A DNA stretch of 7,131 nucleotides from an uncultured Elusimicrobium sp. (GCA_902767385.1 CACXHA010000059.1:1-7131); one strand, 5' to 3'; positions 1 through 5,620 are shown, numbered from the stretch's first letter. Numbers and translations are program-made. The notes: a model not told the origin generated them from the sequence alone.

Positions 1-1
1 G

Positions 2-334
2 CGCGATGTGCTTACCGTACAACGTGCTGAGCGGGCCTTGCGTGATATTCCGCACTTGCGCGCTACGATTTACCCGCACCAACGGGTGGCAGGGGTAGAG
101 AAAATCCCGTACATGAAAGGGGGCGGATTGGCTGCATATTTGGCGTTGTTTACACCGGATTTTTACCCGATTAAAACGGTGCATCTTTTAAAACAAGTAG
201 ACGGTCAATGGACCTGGGTGCCGACGCATTTTGTCCGCAAAGAGGTGTTAACGCATGCGGGGTTCGTCCACCGCGACCACTTAACCTTTACCGAACAGGT
301 AGAAGACAGAATTGTAAAGGAAGTAAAAGAATAA
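2..334 (+). CDS. 3' end of an unrecognised protein gene (5' truncated by window)
   Basis: The frame is open from the first complete codon (position 2) to a TAA at 332-334, giving about 110 residues. The GTG at 8 and the overlapping ATG at 6 are not convincing starts: no ribosome binding site can be seen and the frame runs on upstream, so this is most likely the C-terminal part of a longer protein. Visible content is a mixed alpha/beta-type sequence with a glycine-rich patch (KGGG, about residue 40), an aromatic stretch (QWTWVP, about residue 70) and a charged tail (EDRIVKEVKE). There is no signal peptide or membrane segment in the visible part. I do not recognise the family and assign no function. 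It converges on lptB and shares its terminator at 361-393, so it is not part of the LPS operon. Confidence 0.75.
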   Translation, partial: RDVLTVQRAERALRDIPHLRATIYPHQRVAGVEKIPYMKGGGLAAYLALFTPDFYPIKTVHLLKQVDGQWTWVPTHFVRKEVLTHAGFVHRDHLTFTEQVEDRIVKEVKE

Positions 335-360
335 AGCGTATTTGGTTTTGTGTAACGCAT

Positions 361-393
361 AAAAAATCCTCCGGTGTGTCCGGAGGATTTTTT
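361..393. terminator. Bidirectional intrinsic terminator between convergent genes
   Basis: A perfect 14-bp inverted repeat (361-374 with 380-393, loop TGTGT at 375-379) has the GC core TCCTCCGG. An A-run on the left and a T-run on the right give each strand its own U-tract. It lies 26 nt after the stop of the plus-strand gene, and its right edge touches the lptB stop codon (393-395), so it can end transcription from both sides. Confidence 0.9.
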
Positions 394-1112
394 TACATCT
401 TAAAATCTTCGCCCAGGTAAAGCTTACGGGCGTTGGGGTCGTTTAAGAGCGTATTTTGGTCGCCCTCTACCAAAATTTTACCGTCGTAAATAAGGTAGGC
501 GCGCTCGGTTAAGGGCAGCGTTTCGCGCACGTTATGGTCGGTAATTAAAACGCCGATGCCTTTGTCTTTAAGTTTAAAAATCATGTTGCGCAGGTCAGAT
601 ACGGTAATAGGGTCAATCCCTACAAAGGGTTCGTCTAACAGAATAATTTTAGGGTTGCTAATCATGCAGCGCGCAATTTCCATGCGGCGCTTTTCACCGC
701 CGGAAAGCGTCCACGCTTTTTGTTTAGCCAGTTTGGTAAGCCCAAATTCATTTAACAGTTCATCTACGCGTTTTTTTTGAGCCACTTTATCGTCTAAAAT
801 ACGTTCCAATACGGCCAGTAGATTTTCTTCTACCGTAAGCCCTTTAAAAATGGTGGGTTCCTGGGCCAAATAACCCAGCCCATGGCGGGCGCGTTCAAAC
901 ATGGGTAGTGCCGTTACATCATCACCGTCAATGAAAACTTTGCCGCTGGTGGGGCGGATAAAACCAACCATCATGTAAAAGGAAGTAGTTTTGCCGGCAC
1001 CGTTGGGGCCTAACAAACCGACAATCTCGCCGGATTTGACGTGAATATCCACGCCTTTTACAACCATGCGGTCTTTGTATACTTTAACGATTTTTTCACT
1101 GCGCAGTTCCAT
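393..1112 (-). CDS. lptB: LPS export ABC transporter ATP-binding protein LptB
   Basis: Cytoplasmic ATPase that, as a dimer with the permeases LptF and LptG, powers extraction of LPS from the inner membrane. The 239-residue length matches the family. Visible motifs are Walker A GPNGAGKT (35-42), Q-loop Gln84, ABC signature LSGGE (136-140), Walker B IILLDEP (156-162, catalytic Glu161), D-loop GIDP (165-168) and the switch His193. The C-terminal YLGEDF (232-237) is a characteristic LptB ending and separates it from generic branched-chain amino-acid ATPases. It is the last gene of the operon. The start at 1112 has a good SD, AGAGGAA, which overlaps the TAG stop of the upstream lptA-like gene (7-nt gap), so translation is probably coupled. 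lptF and lptG are not in the window. Confidence 0.97.
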   Translation of the reverse strand: MELRSEKIVKVYKDRMVVKGVDIHVKSGEIVGLLGPNGAGKTTSFYMMVGFIRPTSGKVFIDGDDVTALPMFERARHGLGYLAQEPTIFKGLTVEENLLAVLERILDDKVAQKKRVDELLNEFGLTKLAKQKAWTLSGGEKRRMEIARCMISNPKIILLDEPFVGIDPITVSDLRNMIFKLKDKGIGVLITDHNVRETLPLTERAYLIYDGKILVEGDQNTLLNDPNARKLYLGEDFKM

Positions 1113-1119
1113 AGTTCCT

Positions 1120-2013
1120 CTAAAATTGACGGTTTATCTTGTTCTCATTAAGGGCGGGGGAAACTACCCACCCCTGCACTTGACCCTCTAAAGTAACGGC
1201 GTTGCCTTGCGCATCTGAGGTTACATTATCTGCTATTATAGCAAATGTGCCTTGTTCTGTGGTGCCGGTGGCTAGCGGGCGCGCACCAAATGCGCGGGCA
1301 TGGTCGTGCTCGGCATCATACACAATGGTGTCGGCCTGCAACGTGCGTAGGTCATCTTTTACAACGGCATTTCCGTCTAAAAGTAAATAGTTTTCAGTTT
1401 GTTTGAGCGTTACTTTATCGGCCTGTAAGGTTTGCGTAGCACCTTGTACCGTACGCTTAATATCTACATTTCCCGTTAAAATAAATACTTGGGCATTGGT
1501 ATCAAAGGAAATGTGTTTGGCGCGGGCGTCAACCGTTTGCGTGTCATCTTGCAGCCGCAACCGGGCCGGATTTTTAGAAGTAGATTTTAAAATTCCTTTC
1601 CCAGTTTGGTAATTATAGCGTGCATAATCCGCCCAGGCTTCATAGGTGGGGGATTTGGGCTCGTGTTGTTTTAAATAGACGTTTTGACTGGCGGTAATGG
1701 TGTGCGCTTTGCGGTCCGAAAGAGCATAGCCCGATTTAAATGTATAAATGCCGTTGTCATAAAATACATGTCCGGAAAATTCTTCTTGTTCTTTGTCTTT
1801 ATAGATAGTCCACTGGTCACTTTTGACAATACCGCCTAAAACTTCGGGGATTTGCGAGGCTTTTTTTTGCTTGGTTTTAAGTGCTTCTTTTTTAGTTTGC
1901 AAGGTTTGCTTGGGTTGCGGTATTTGAGCTACCGCAGGAGTTTCTACGTGTACCGTACGACACGCTTGTAAGAAAAGACAGCACATAAATAGACAAATTA
2001 ACGAGCGGTTCAT
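1120..2013 (-). CDS. lptA: LptA/OstA-like LPS transport protein, predicted lipoprotein
   Basis: Probable periplasmic bridge component that carries LPS from the LptBFGC complex towards the outer membrane. The 297-residue product begins with a short hydrophobic signal ending in the lipobox LQAC (15-18), so Cys18 is predicted to be lipidated. A Lys/Gln-rich linker follows (about 32-54). The rest (about 65-285) is beta-rich with the OstA/LptA pattern of repeating strands, for example TGNVDIK (180-186), QADKVTL (197-203), LLDGNAVVKD (211-220) and QADTIVYD (226-233). It is much longer than E. coli LptA (about 185 aa, soluble), implying extra beta-jellyroll turns or an additional domain at 60-150. 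It overlaps lptC by 4 nt (ATGA, 2010-2013) and precedes lptB by 7 nt; this lptC-lptA-lptB order is classical. The family assignment is firm. Strict orthology to LptA, rather than another OstA-like protein, is inferred from position. Confidence 0.85.
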   Translation of the reverse strand: MNRSLICLFMCCLFLQACRTVHVETPAVAQIPQPKQTLQTKKEALKTKQKKASQIPEVLGGIVKSDQWTIYKDKEQEEFSGHVFYDNGIYTFKSGYALSDRKAHTITASQNVYLKQHEPKSPTYEAWADYARYNYQTGKGILKSTSKNPARLRLQDDTQTVDARAKHISFDTNAQVFILTGNVDIKRTVQGATQTLQADKVTLKQTENYLLLDGNAVVKDDLRTLQADTIVYDAEHDHARAFGARPLATGTTEQGTFAIIADNVTSDAQGNAVTLEGQVQGWVVSPALNENKINRQF

Positions 2014-2549
2014 AGAGCGTTCTTTTGCAACTCCTTGCGATTTTTGGGCAATTGGGTGGCATGTTTTTTAATCACAATTTTGGTAAGTTTGGAGTTCGTT
2101 TCCACCCCGTTAATTGCTACCGAACGCGCCGTACCGCGGGTAATTACGGTGCGGGCATCGGACCAAATTTTATCTTGCGCAATATCGTAAAAAAAGCGCG
2201 GGGCCGTAATGCGGGCTTTTTCCGTTAAAGATTCCAAAACGGCATTTCCTTCAATGGTCACCAGTTGTTTGGCATAATCAAAAGTGCCCATTTCGCCGGA
2301 TACGCGGGCACTATCTTCCCCGTCCTGTTTTAAAAATAGCTGCGGATTTTTAAGAGTGGCACTTTGCATATTTTCAAAGTTTACCGAATCGGCGTGAAGG
2401 ACCCACTCTTTCTGATTTTCTTTAGAGGAAAAAATGGATACGTTGGTGGCCAGTTGCATGTCCCCTTCGTCCTGCACGGACGGGGCTTTGCCAGAACTGC
2501 ACGCTGCCAAACAAAATATTCCCAGTAAGAAAATCAACAGTTTTTTCAT
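2010..2549 (-). CDS. lptC: LPS export periplasmic protein LptC, predicted lipoprotein
   Basis: LptC-family (YrbK) protein that receives LPS from LptBFG and hands it to LptA. The 179 residues are close to the E. coli length (191). The N-terminus is a lipoprotein signal, with the hydrophobic stretch KLLIFLLGIFCL followed by lipobox LAAC (14-17), rather than the uncleaved membrane anchor of E. coli LptC. A beta-rich domain spans about 30-165 with family-like features: WVLHADS (49-55), an EGNAVLES strand (100-107), and YDIAQDKIWSD (121-131), matching the conserved pattern before the last strands. The C-terminus is basic (about 160-176). The start codon shares one base with the kdsD stop (TAATG, 2547-2551) and lacks a strong SD, which suggests re-initiation after kdsD. 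Confidence 0.9.
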   Translation of the reverse strand: MKKLLIFLLGIFCLAACSSGKAPSVQDEGDMQLATNVSIFSSKENQKEWVLHADSVNFENMQSATLKNPQLFLKQDGEDSARVSGEMGTFDYAKQLVTIEGNAVLESLTEKARITAPRFFYDIAQDKIWSDARTVITRGTARSVAINGVETNSKLTKIVIKKHATQLPKNRKELQKNAL

Positions 2550-3550
2550 TATTTTTTATCCAACATAGCTAAAAATTCAATGAGGTCTTTTTCATCAATG
2601 ATGCCGACCACTTTGCCGGTTTTATCCAGCACCGGCAAGTTGTCTACCTTTGTTTGATGAATCATTTTAGCGGCCTCAATGGCGGGTAACGTGTCTATAA
2701 TATGGTACGGATTTTTGGTCATTACTTGCGTAATTTTTTTGCTCAAAACTTCGGTACCGGTTTGTAAAATGCGGCGCAAATCTCCGTCGGTAAAGTAACC
2801 TAAAAGGTGCCCTTTTTTATCTACAATGCTGCACGCGCCAGCGGCCCCGGTTTGTGTCATTACAAAAAGCGCATCTTTAACGGTGGCGGTTTGCGGTACG
2901 GTGGGGTTGTTTTTGCCTTTGCGCATAACGTCTTTAACTTGTTGAGTGAGTAGCTTGCCCAGAGAACCGCCCGGGTGAAACTGGGCAAAATCGCGCTTTT
3001 CAAAATGCTTGATTTTCATTAAACAAATAGCCAAAGCATCCCCTACGGCAAGCGTGGCGGTGGTGGATGCAGTGGGTGCTAGATTGTACGGGCAGGCTTC
3101 GCGGTTGATGTGTACGGTAATATGAATATCGGACATCAGGGCCAGTTTACTATGGGTGTGGCCTGTCATGGAGATAATGGTTAGTTTGCGCCGTTCCAAA
3201 GAGGGAAGGATTTTATTGATTTCTTCGGTTTGCCCGGAAAAAGAAATGGCAATAATAACGTCACCGGGCATAATCATGCCCAAATCTCCATGCAACGCTT
3301 CAACGGGGTGGACAAAAAAAGACGGGGTGCCTGTGGAGGCCAGCGTAGCGGAAATTTTTCGTCCGATAATTCCGCTTTTACCAATGCCTAATACGACGAC
3401 GCGCCCCTTGCAGTGGGCAATTACATCTACGGCTTTTATAAATTGGTCATCAATACTTTTATGACTTAAGGCCAAGGCTTCGTGTTCAATAGCAAGCACT
3501 TGGCGGGCAATACGCTTTACGGCCGAAGTATTTAGTTGAAGTTTAGACAT
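2549..3550 (-). CDS. kdsD: D-arabinose-5-phosphate isomerase (KdsD/KpsF family)
   Basis: Cytoplasmic enzyme interconverting D-ribulose-5-phosphate and D-arabinose-5-phosphate, the first committed step towards Kdo. Its 333 residues match KdsD (about 328). The N-terminal SIS sugar-phosphate isomerase domain (about 35-200) shows GIGKSG (55-60), HPVEALHGDLG (81-91) with candidate catalytic/metal histidines 81 and 88, the phosphate-binding SFSGQTEE (103-110), the family block beginning CPYNLAPTAST (153), and FHPGGSLGK (191-199). Two CBS domains follow (about 205-265 and 273-330), including YFTDGDLRR (252-260) and VVGIIDEKDL (314-323). The start is supported by an AGAGGA SD that overlaps the TAG of the upstream 58-aa gene. 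KpsF and GutQ are paralogues with the same architecture; the operon context favours KdsD. Confidence 0.96.
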   Translation of the reverse strand: MSKLQLNTSAVKRIARQVLAIEHEALALSHKSIDDQFIKAVDVIAHCKGRVVVLGIGKSGIIGRKISATLASTGTPSFFVHPVEALHGDLGMIMPGDVIIAISFSGQTEEINKILPSLERRKLTIISMTGHTHSKLALMSDIHITVHINREACPYNLAPTASTTATLAVGDALAICLMKIKHFEKRDFAQFHPGGSLGKLLTQQVKDVMRKGKNNPTVPQTATVKDALFVMTQTGAAGACSIVDKKGHLLGYFTDGDLRRILQTGTEVLSKKITQVMTKNPYHIIDTLPAIEAAKMIHQTKVDNLPVLDKTGKVVGIIDEKDLIEFLAMLDKK

Positions 3551-3558
3551 AATATCCT

Positions 3559-3735
3559 CTAATCGTTCCAGGGGGTTGTGCCCTCAAGGGGAGCGCGCGG
3601 CTGATAGGGGGCCGGCAAATGTGTGCTTAGCAAGCACAAAGATCCGACACACAAAGCACTTACCACCAAGCAAATTCCTAAGCAAACACAGTGCCATTTT
3701 GACGAAGCTGTCCAGGTAGAAGTGTGTGTTTTCAT
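3559..3735 (-). CDS. Small Cys-rich single-pass membrane protein in the Kdo/LPS operon
   Basis: A 58-codon frame fills the kdsA-kdsD gap. Its ATG overlaps the kdsA stop (ATGA, 3732-3735) and its TAG (3559-3561) is followed after 8 nt by kdsD, whose SD starts inside that TAG. The N-terminus is basic and polar (residues 1-15, with Lys2, Lys13 and several Ser/Thr/His). One hydrophobic helix follows (about 16-37) containing five cysteines (16, 18, 22, 29, 34). The tail (38-58) is proline-rich and ends in TTPWND. By the positive-inside rule the tail would face the periplasm. The short hydrophobic helix is not followed by a convincing signal peptidase site. I do not recognise a family. The gene is supported by exact overlap architecture at both ends rather than homology. 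A role in LPS or Kdo assembly at the inner membrane is only guilt by association. Confidence 0.72.
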   Translation of the reverse strand: MKTHTSTWTASSKWHCVCLGICLVVSALCVGSLCLLSTHLPAPYQPRAPLEGTTPWND

Positions 3736-4562
3736 GATTTAAATTTTTTAACTACACTGTCTAGTGCACAAAGCTCTTTTACCATTTTGGCGGTAAGCGG
3801 ATAATCTAGCGAGTTCGGCCCGTCGGAAAGGGCGGTGTCGGGGGTGGGGTGTGCTTCAAAAAATACACCCGCAATACCCAGCGCTACCGCTGCTTTGGCA
3901 AGAACAGGGGCTAATCGTCGGTTCCCACCGGTGGCACTGCCGAGCGCGCCCGGTTTTTGCACCGAGTGAGTAGCATCAAAAATGACCGGGTAGCCAAATT
4001 GTTTCATAATTTCCAAGGAGCGCATATCTACCACCAAATCGCCATATCCAAAACTGGAACCGCGCTCGGTAAGTAAAATTTTATGATTCCCGCGCGATTC
4101 AATTTTTTTAATTACTTGTTCCATTGCGCCGGGGGCTAAGAACTGCCCTTTTTTAACGTTTACGGCGCAGCCCGTATCGGCACAGGCTAAAACTAAATCG
4201 GTCTGGCGGCACAAAAACGCCGGGATTTGTAGCACGTCTGCCACTTGGGCGGCTTCTTCGGCTTGCCAAGGTTCGTGCACATCTACGACGACAGGAAGCC
4301 CGGTTTGTGCTTTGGCTTTGGCTAAAATTTCAAGCCCTTTAGCCAGTCCCGGCCCGCGGTAGGCCGACACGCTGGTACGGTTGGCTTTATCAAATGAAGC
4401 CTTTAGTATAAAAGGATGGTGTGTGCGGCGGATAATTTCTTTTAATTTTTTAGCCGCCTGTAAATAATGCGCTTCGCTTTCTATCACACACGTGCCCGCC
4501 ATAAAACACAGCGGACGGGTATTACCTATTATATAAGAGCCAATTTTAACGGTTTTTTGCAT
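3732..4562 (-). CDS. kdsA: Kdo-8-phosphate synthase (KdsA), metal-dependent class by residue pattern
   Basis: Cytoplasmic aldolase condensing arabinose-5-phosphate with phosphoenolpyruvate to give 3-deoxy-D-manno-octulosonate-8-phosphate. The 276 residues fit the family. Motifs seen are AGTCVIES (22-29), KASFDKANR (54-62), YRGPGL (68-73), DVHEPWQ (94-100), PAFLCRQTDL (114-123), NVKKGQFLAPG (135-145), FGYGDLVVDMRS (171-182), DATHSVQ (196-202), EAHPTPD (236-242) and SDGP (246-249). Cys25, His199, Glu236 and Asp247 have the same spacing as the Aquifex metal ligands (Cys11, His185, Glu222, Asp233), whereas E. coli has Asn at the Cys position. It is the first gene of the operon and feeds from KdsD two genes downstream. 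No SD precedes the ATG, and an extended -10 lies immediately upstream. The stop overlaps the 58-aa gene. Confidence 0.97.
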   Translation of the reverse strand: MQKTVKIGSYIIGNTRPLCFMAGTCVIESEAHYLQAAKKLKEIIRRTHHPFILKASFDKANRTSVSAYRGPGLAKGLEILAKAKAQTGLPVVVDVHEPWQAEEAAQVADVLQIPAFLCRQTDLVLACADTGCAVNVKKGQFLAPGAMEQVIKKIESRGNHKILLTERGSSFGYGDLVVDMRSLEIMKQFGYPVIFDATHSVQKPGALGSATGGNRRLAPVLAKAAVALGIAGVFFEAHPTPDTALSDGPNSLDYPLTAKMVKELCALDSVVKKFKS

Positions 4563-4568
4563 ACTTAC

Positions 4569-4577
4569 ATCATACCA
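4569..4577 (-). promoter_or_regulatory. Candidate extended -10 promoter for the kdsA-lptB operon
   Basis: On the minus strand TGGTATGAT (4577 down to 4569) fits an extended -10 (TGnTATnnT). No good -35 is visible. Transcription would begin about 6-7 nt downstream, at or next to the A of the kdsA ATG (4562), which would give a leaderless or nearly leaderless mRNA. This agrees with the missing SD but is inferred from pattern only. Confidence 0.4.
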
Positions 4578-4612
4578 AATTTACCTCATAAATAGAAAAA
4601 AACCGGTTTATT

Positions 4613-4621
4613 TGCTATACT
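4613..4621 (+). promoter_or_regulatory. Candidate extended -10 promoter for the pilin gene
   Basis: TGCTATACT is an extended -10 with only one deviation from TATAAT. The region 17 bp upstream (TAGAAA, 4593-4598) is a poor -35. The expected start near 4628 leaves an 18-nt leader containing the SD. The 10-bp palindrome AAACCGGTTT (4600-4609) sits just upstream, between the two divergent promoters, and could be an operator. Confidence 0.5.
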
Positions 4622-4633
4622 ATTAAAAACTAT

Positions 4634-4640
4634 AAGGAGG
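4634..4640 (+). promoter_or_regulatory. Strong ribosome binding site of the pilin gene
   Basis: AAGGAGG lies 5 nt before the ATG at 4646. It is near-perfect anti-16S complementarity, in contrast to the SD-less kdsA start on the other strand, and fixes the pilin start. Confidence 0.85.
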
Positions 4641-4645
4641 AAGAT

Positions 4646-5059
4646 ATGAAGGGCTTTACATTGATTGAATTGTTGGTTGTAGTACTAATTGTAGGAATTT
4701 TGTCTGCGGTTGCTCTGCCCCAGTACAAAAAAACGGTTGAAAAAAGCCGTGCGGCGGAGGCGCTTGTCAACGGCAAAGCAATTGTGGAAGCTCAAAACCG
4801 TTCTTTGACGGCTTTCCCAGGTGATTCCGTTGCCAGTAAAAGTGCTTTAGATATAAAAGTAACCGGGTGCTCTTGGAGTGGGAGCGCCTGTACTACAGAT
4901 AAATTTACTTATACGTTACAGGAAGATGGTGTGGAAATAACTCGTGAGGGAAAATATACCTTATTTATGGGGAATCAGAATGCTAGCGGGGGTAACACAT
5001 GCAGCGGAGAACTTTGTTCGGTCATGACCGGACTGGGGTTTGAAGTGCAGAGTAATTAG
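4646..5059 (+). CDS. Type IV pilin-like protein (prepilin N-methylation motif)
   Basis: A 137-residue prepilin. The leader is only MKG, with predicted prepilin-peptidase cleavage between Gly3 and Phe4. The canonical hydrophobic N-terminus follows, with Glu8 (position 5 of the mature protein) and the LPQYKKTVEKSRAAEAL amphipathic helix. The C-terminal globular part carries four cysteines in two close pairs (75/82 and 119/124), likely two disulfides; the second pair resembles the closing D-loop of pilins. It would be assembled into a type IV pilus or a pseudopilus of a type II secretion system; sequence alone does not tell which, nor whether it is a major or minor subunit. No pil or gsp genes are adjacent. 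It has its own promoter, SD and terminator, so it is a monocistronic orphan. Elusimicrobiota genomes, as I recall, carry many such scattered pilin genes. Confidence 0.92.
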   Translation: MKGFTLIELLVVVLIVGILSAVALPQYKKTVEKSRAAEALVNGKAIVEAQNRSLTAFPGDSVASKSALDIKVTGCSWSGSACTTDKFTYTLQEDGVEITREGKYTLFMGNQNASGGNTCSGELCSVMTGLGFEVQSN

Positions 5060-5060
5060 T

Positions 5061-5110
5061 CTTTCTAAGTTTGTAGAAAGCGGCCCGGCAAAAAGCCGGG
5101 CCGCTTTTTT
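5061..5110 (+). terminator. Intrinsic terminator of the pilin gene, with an overlapping upstream hairpin
   Basis: The terminator is a 13-bp perfect stem, AAAGCGGCCCGGC (5077-5089) with its complement at 5095-5107, an A5 loop and a T-run to 5110. A second inverted repeat, CTTTCTA (5061-5067) with TAGAAAG (5074-5080), shares AAAG (5077-5080) with the terminator stem. The two hairpins therefore compete at the base of the terminator stem. Confidence 0.93.
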
Positions 5111-5118
5111 GTTAATTG

Positions 5119-5145
5119 AAAACCCCCAGCTAGGCGTGGGGTTTC
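5119..5145. repeat. Degenerate copy of the CCCCCGGC hairpin repeat
   Basis: An AAAACCCCC run followed by AGC, the loop TAG and GC(G)TGGGGTTTC gives an imperfect hairpin. GC/GC closes the 3-nt loop, then comes a one-base bulge (G5136), then CCCCA/TGGGG. The AAAAC5 lead, loop size and overall design match the perfect hairpin at 5415-5438, so it is probably a decayed copy of the same repeat. Confidence 0.5.
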
Positions 5146-5205
5146 GTTAAGCTCTGAGCGATGAACAGGTTGTTAAAATAGTTTTGTGTAGTGATAAAAT
5201 AAGGT

Positions 5206-5329
5206 GTCATCCCCGAGGAATGTTGTCGGGAATCTTCCACATCCGTTTTTACAAGCAAGTGTAGGAGCTGATGATAAACGCCGAGAATAAACAGGCGGGA
5301 GATCCCCGACAGGGGCACTCGGGGATGAC
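5206..5329. repeat. Inverted-repeat element with two 9-nt-loop hairpins (copy A)
   Basis: The left arm 5206-5238 and right arm 5297-5329 (33 nt each) are inverted repeats matching at 25 of 33 positions, bounded by GTCAT and ATGAC. Each arm is itself a hairpin: CCCGA/TCGGG (5212-5216, 5226-5230) and ATCCCCGA/TCGGGGAT (5302-5309, 5319-5326), both with exactly 9-nt loops. The mismatches between arms fall mainly in the loops. The 58-bp centre shows no coding signal. The design resembles paired REP/BIME-type or MITE-like intergenic elements. Confidence 0.75.
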
Positions 5330-5414
5330 CCTTTAAGAGCGGATACGCGTGTGGCAGACAGTTAGAAGGGCTTTTATTCCTGGGCTAGTAGGCAAGGGTT
5401 TTACCCGTACTGTG

Positions 5415-5438
5415 AAAAACCCCCGGCTATGCCGGGGG
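5415..5438. repeat. Perfect CCCCCGGC/GCCGGGGG hairpin repeat
   Basis: An 8-bp GC-only stem (5420-5427 with 5431-5438) with loop TAT follows a run of A. Dispersed repeats of this form occur between genes in various bacteria. On the minus strand the hairpin is followed by a T-run (GGGGGTTTTT), so it could also act as a minus-strand terminator, although no minus-strand gene needs one here. A degenerate relative lies about 290 bp upstream. Confidence 0.6.
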
Positions 5439-5557
5439 ATGGTTATTGCGGGAGATTTACGACGGGGAAAATAAATATTTACGTCCATACACATAAACAA
5501 AGGTGGATAGGATAGCACTTTAAAACGGGATGTGTCAAGTGGAATTTTAAAAAAACC

Positions 5558-5587
5558 TTGCGCGAGGGTTGCCAAATGAGTTTTAAT
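5558..5587 (+). promoter_or_regulatory. Weak candidate promoter for the porin gene
   Basis: TTGCGC (5558-5563) and TTTAAT (5582-5587) are separated by 18 bp and would give a leader of about 33 nt. Alternatives such as TATAAA at 5602-5607 cannot be excluded. This is low-confidence pattern matching. Confidence 0.25.
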
Positions 5588-5614
5588 AGAAATGTAGGGA
5601 GTATAAAACTAAAC

Positions 5615-5620
5615 AGGAGG
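5615..5620 (+). promoter_or_regulatory. Ribosome binding site that sets the porin start
   Basis: AGGAGG lies 6 nt before the ATG at 5627. This favours ATG 5627, which opens directly into a signal peptide, over the in-frame upstream ATGs at 5558 and 5576, which would put a non-signal-like leader in front. Confidence 0.85.

Noticed and set aside
208..420. 70-codon open frame on the plus strand
   Set aside because: It overlaps the first gene in another frame and crosses the bidirectional terminator.
3156..3464. 102-codon open frame on the plus strand
   Set aside because: It is antisense within the well-supported kdsD gene; a shadow of its codon structure.
4605..4615. Possible sigma-54 (-24/-12) site before the pilin gene
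   Set aside because: The GG and GC elements are only 7 bp apart instead of 10, so it does not fit; the extended -10 explains the site better.
5130..5318. 62-codon open frame on the minus strand
   Set aside because: It lies almost wholly inside inverted-repeat element copy A and its flanks; no SD or domain.
5119..5438. CRISPR-like or tandem array
   Set aside because: The repeated hairpins are not identical, are irregularly spaced and occur only twice; no direct-repeat/spacer pattern.
5333..5575. 80-codon open frame on the minus strand
   Set aside because: It runs through the palindromic CCCCCGGC repeat and the porin upstream region, has no SD, no recognisable domain, and odd composition expected from repeats. 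Kept only as a low-interest note.
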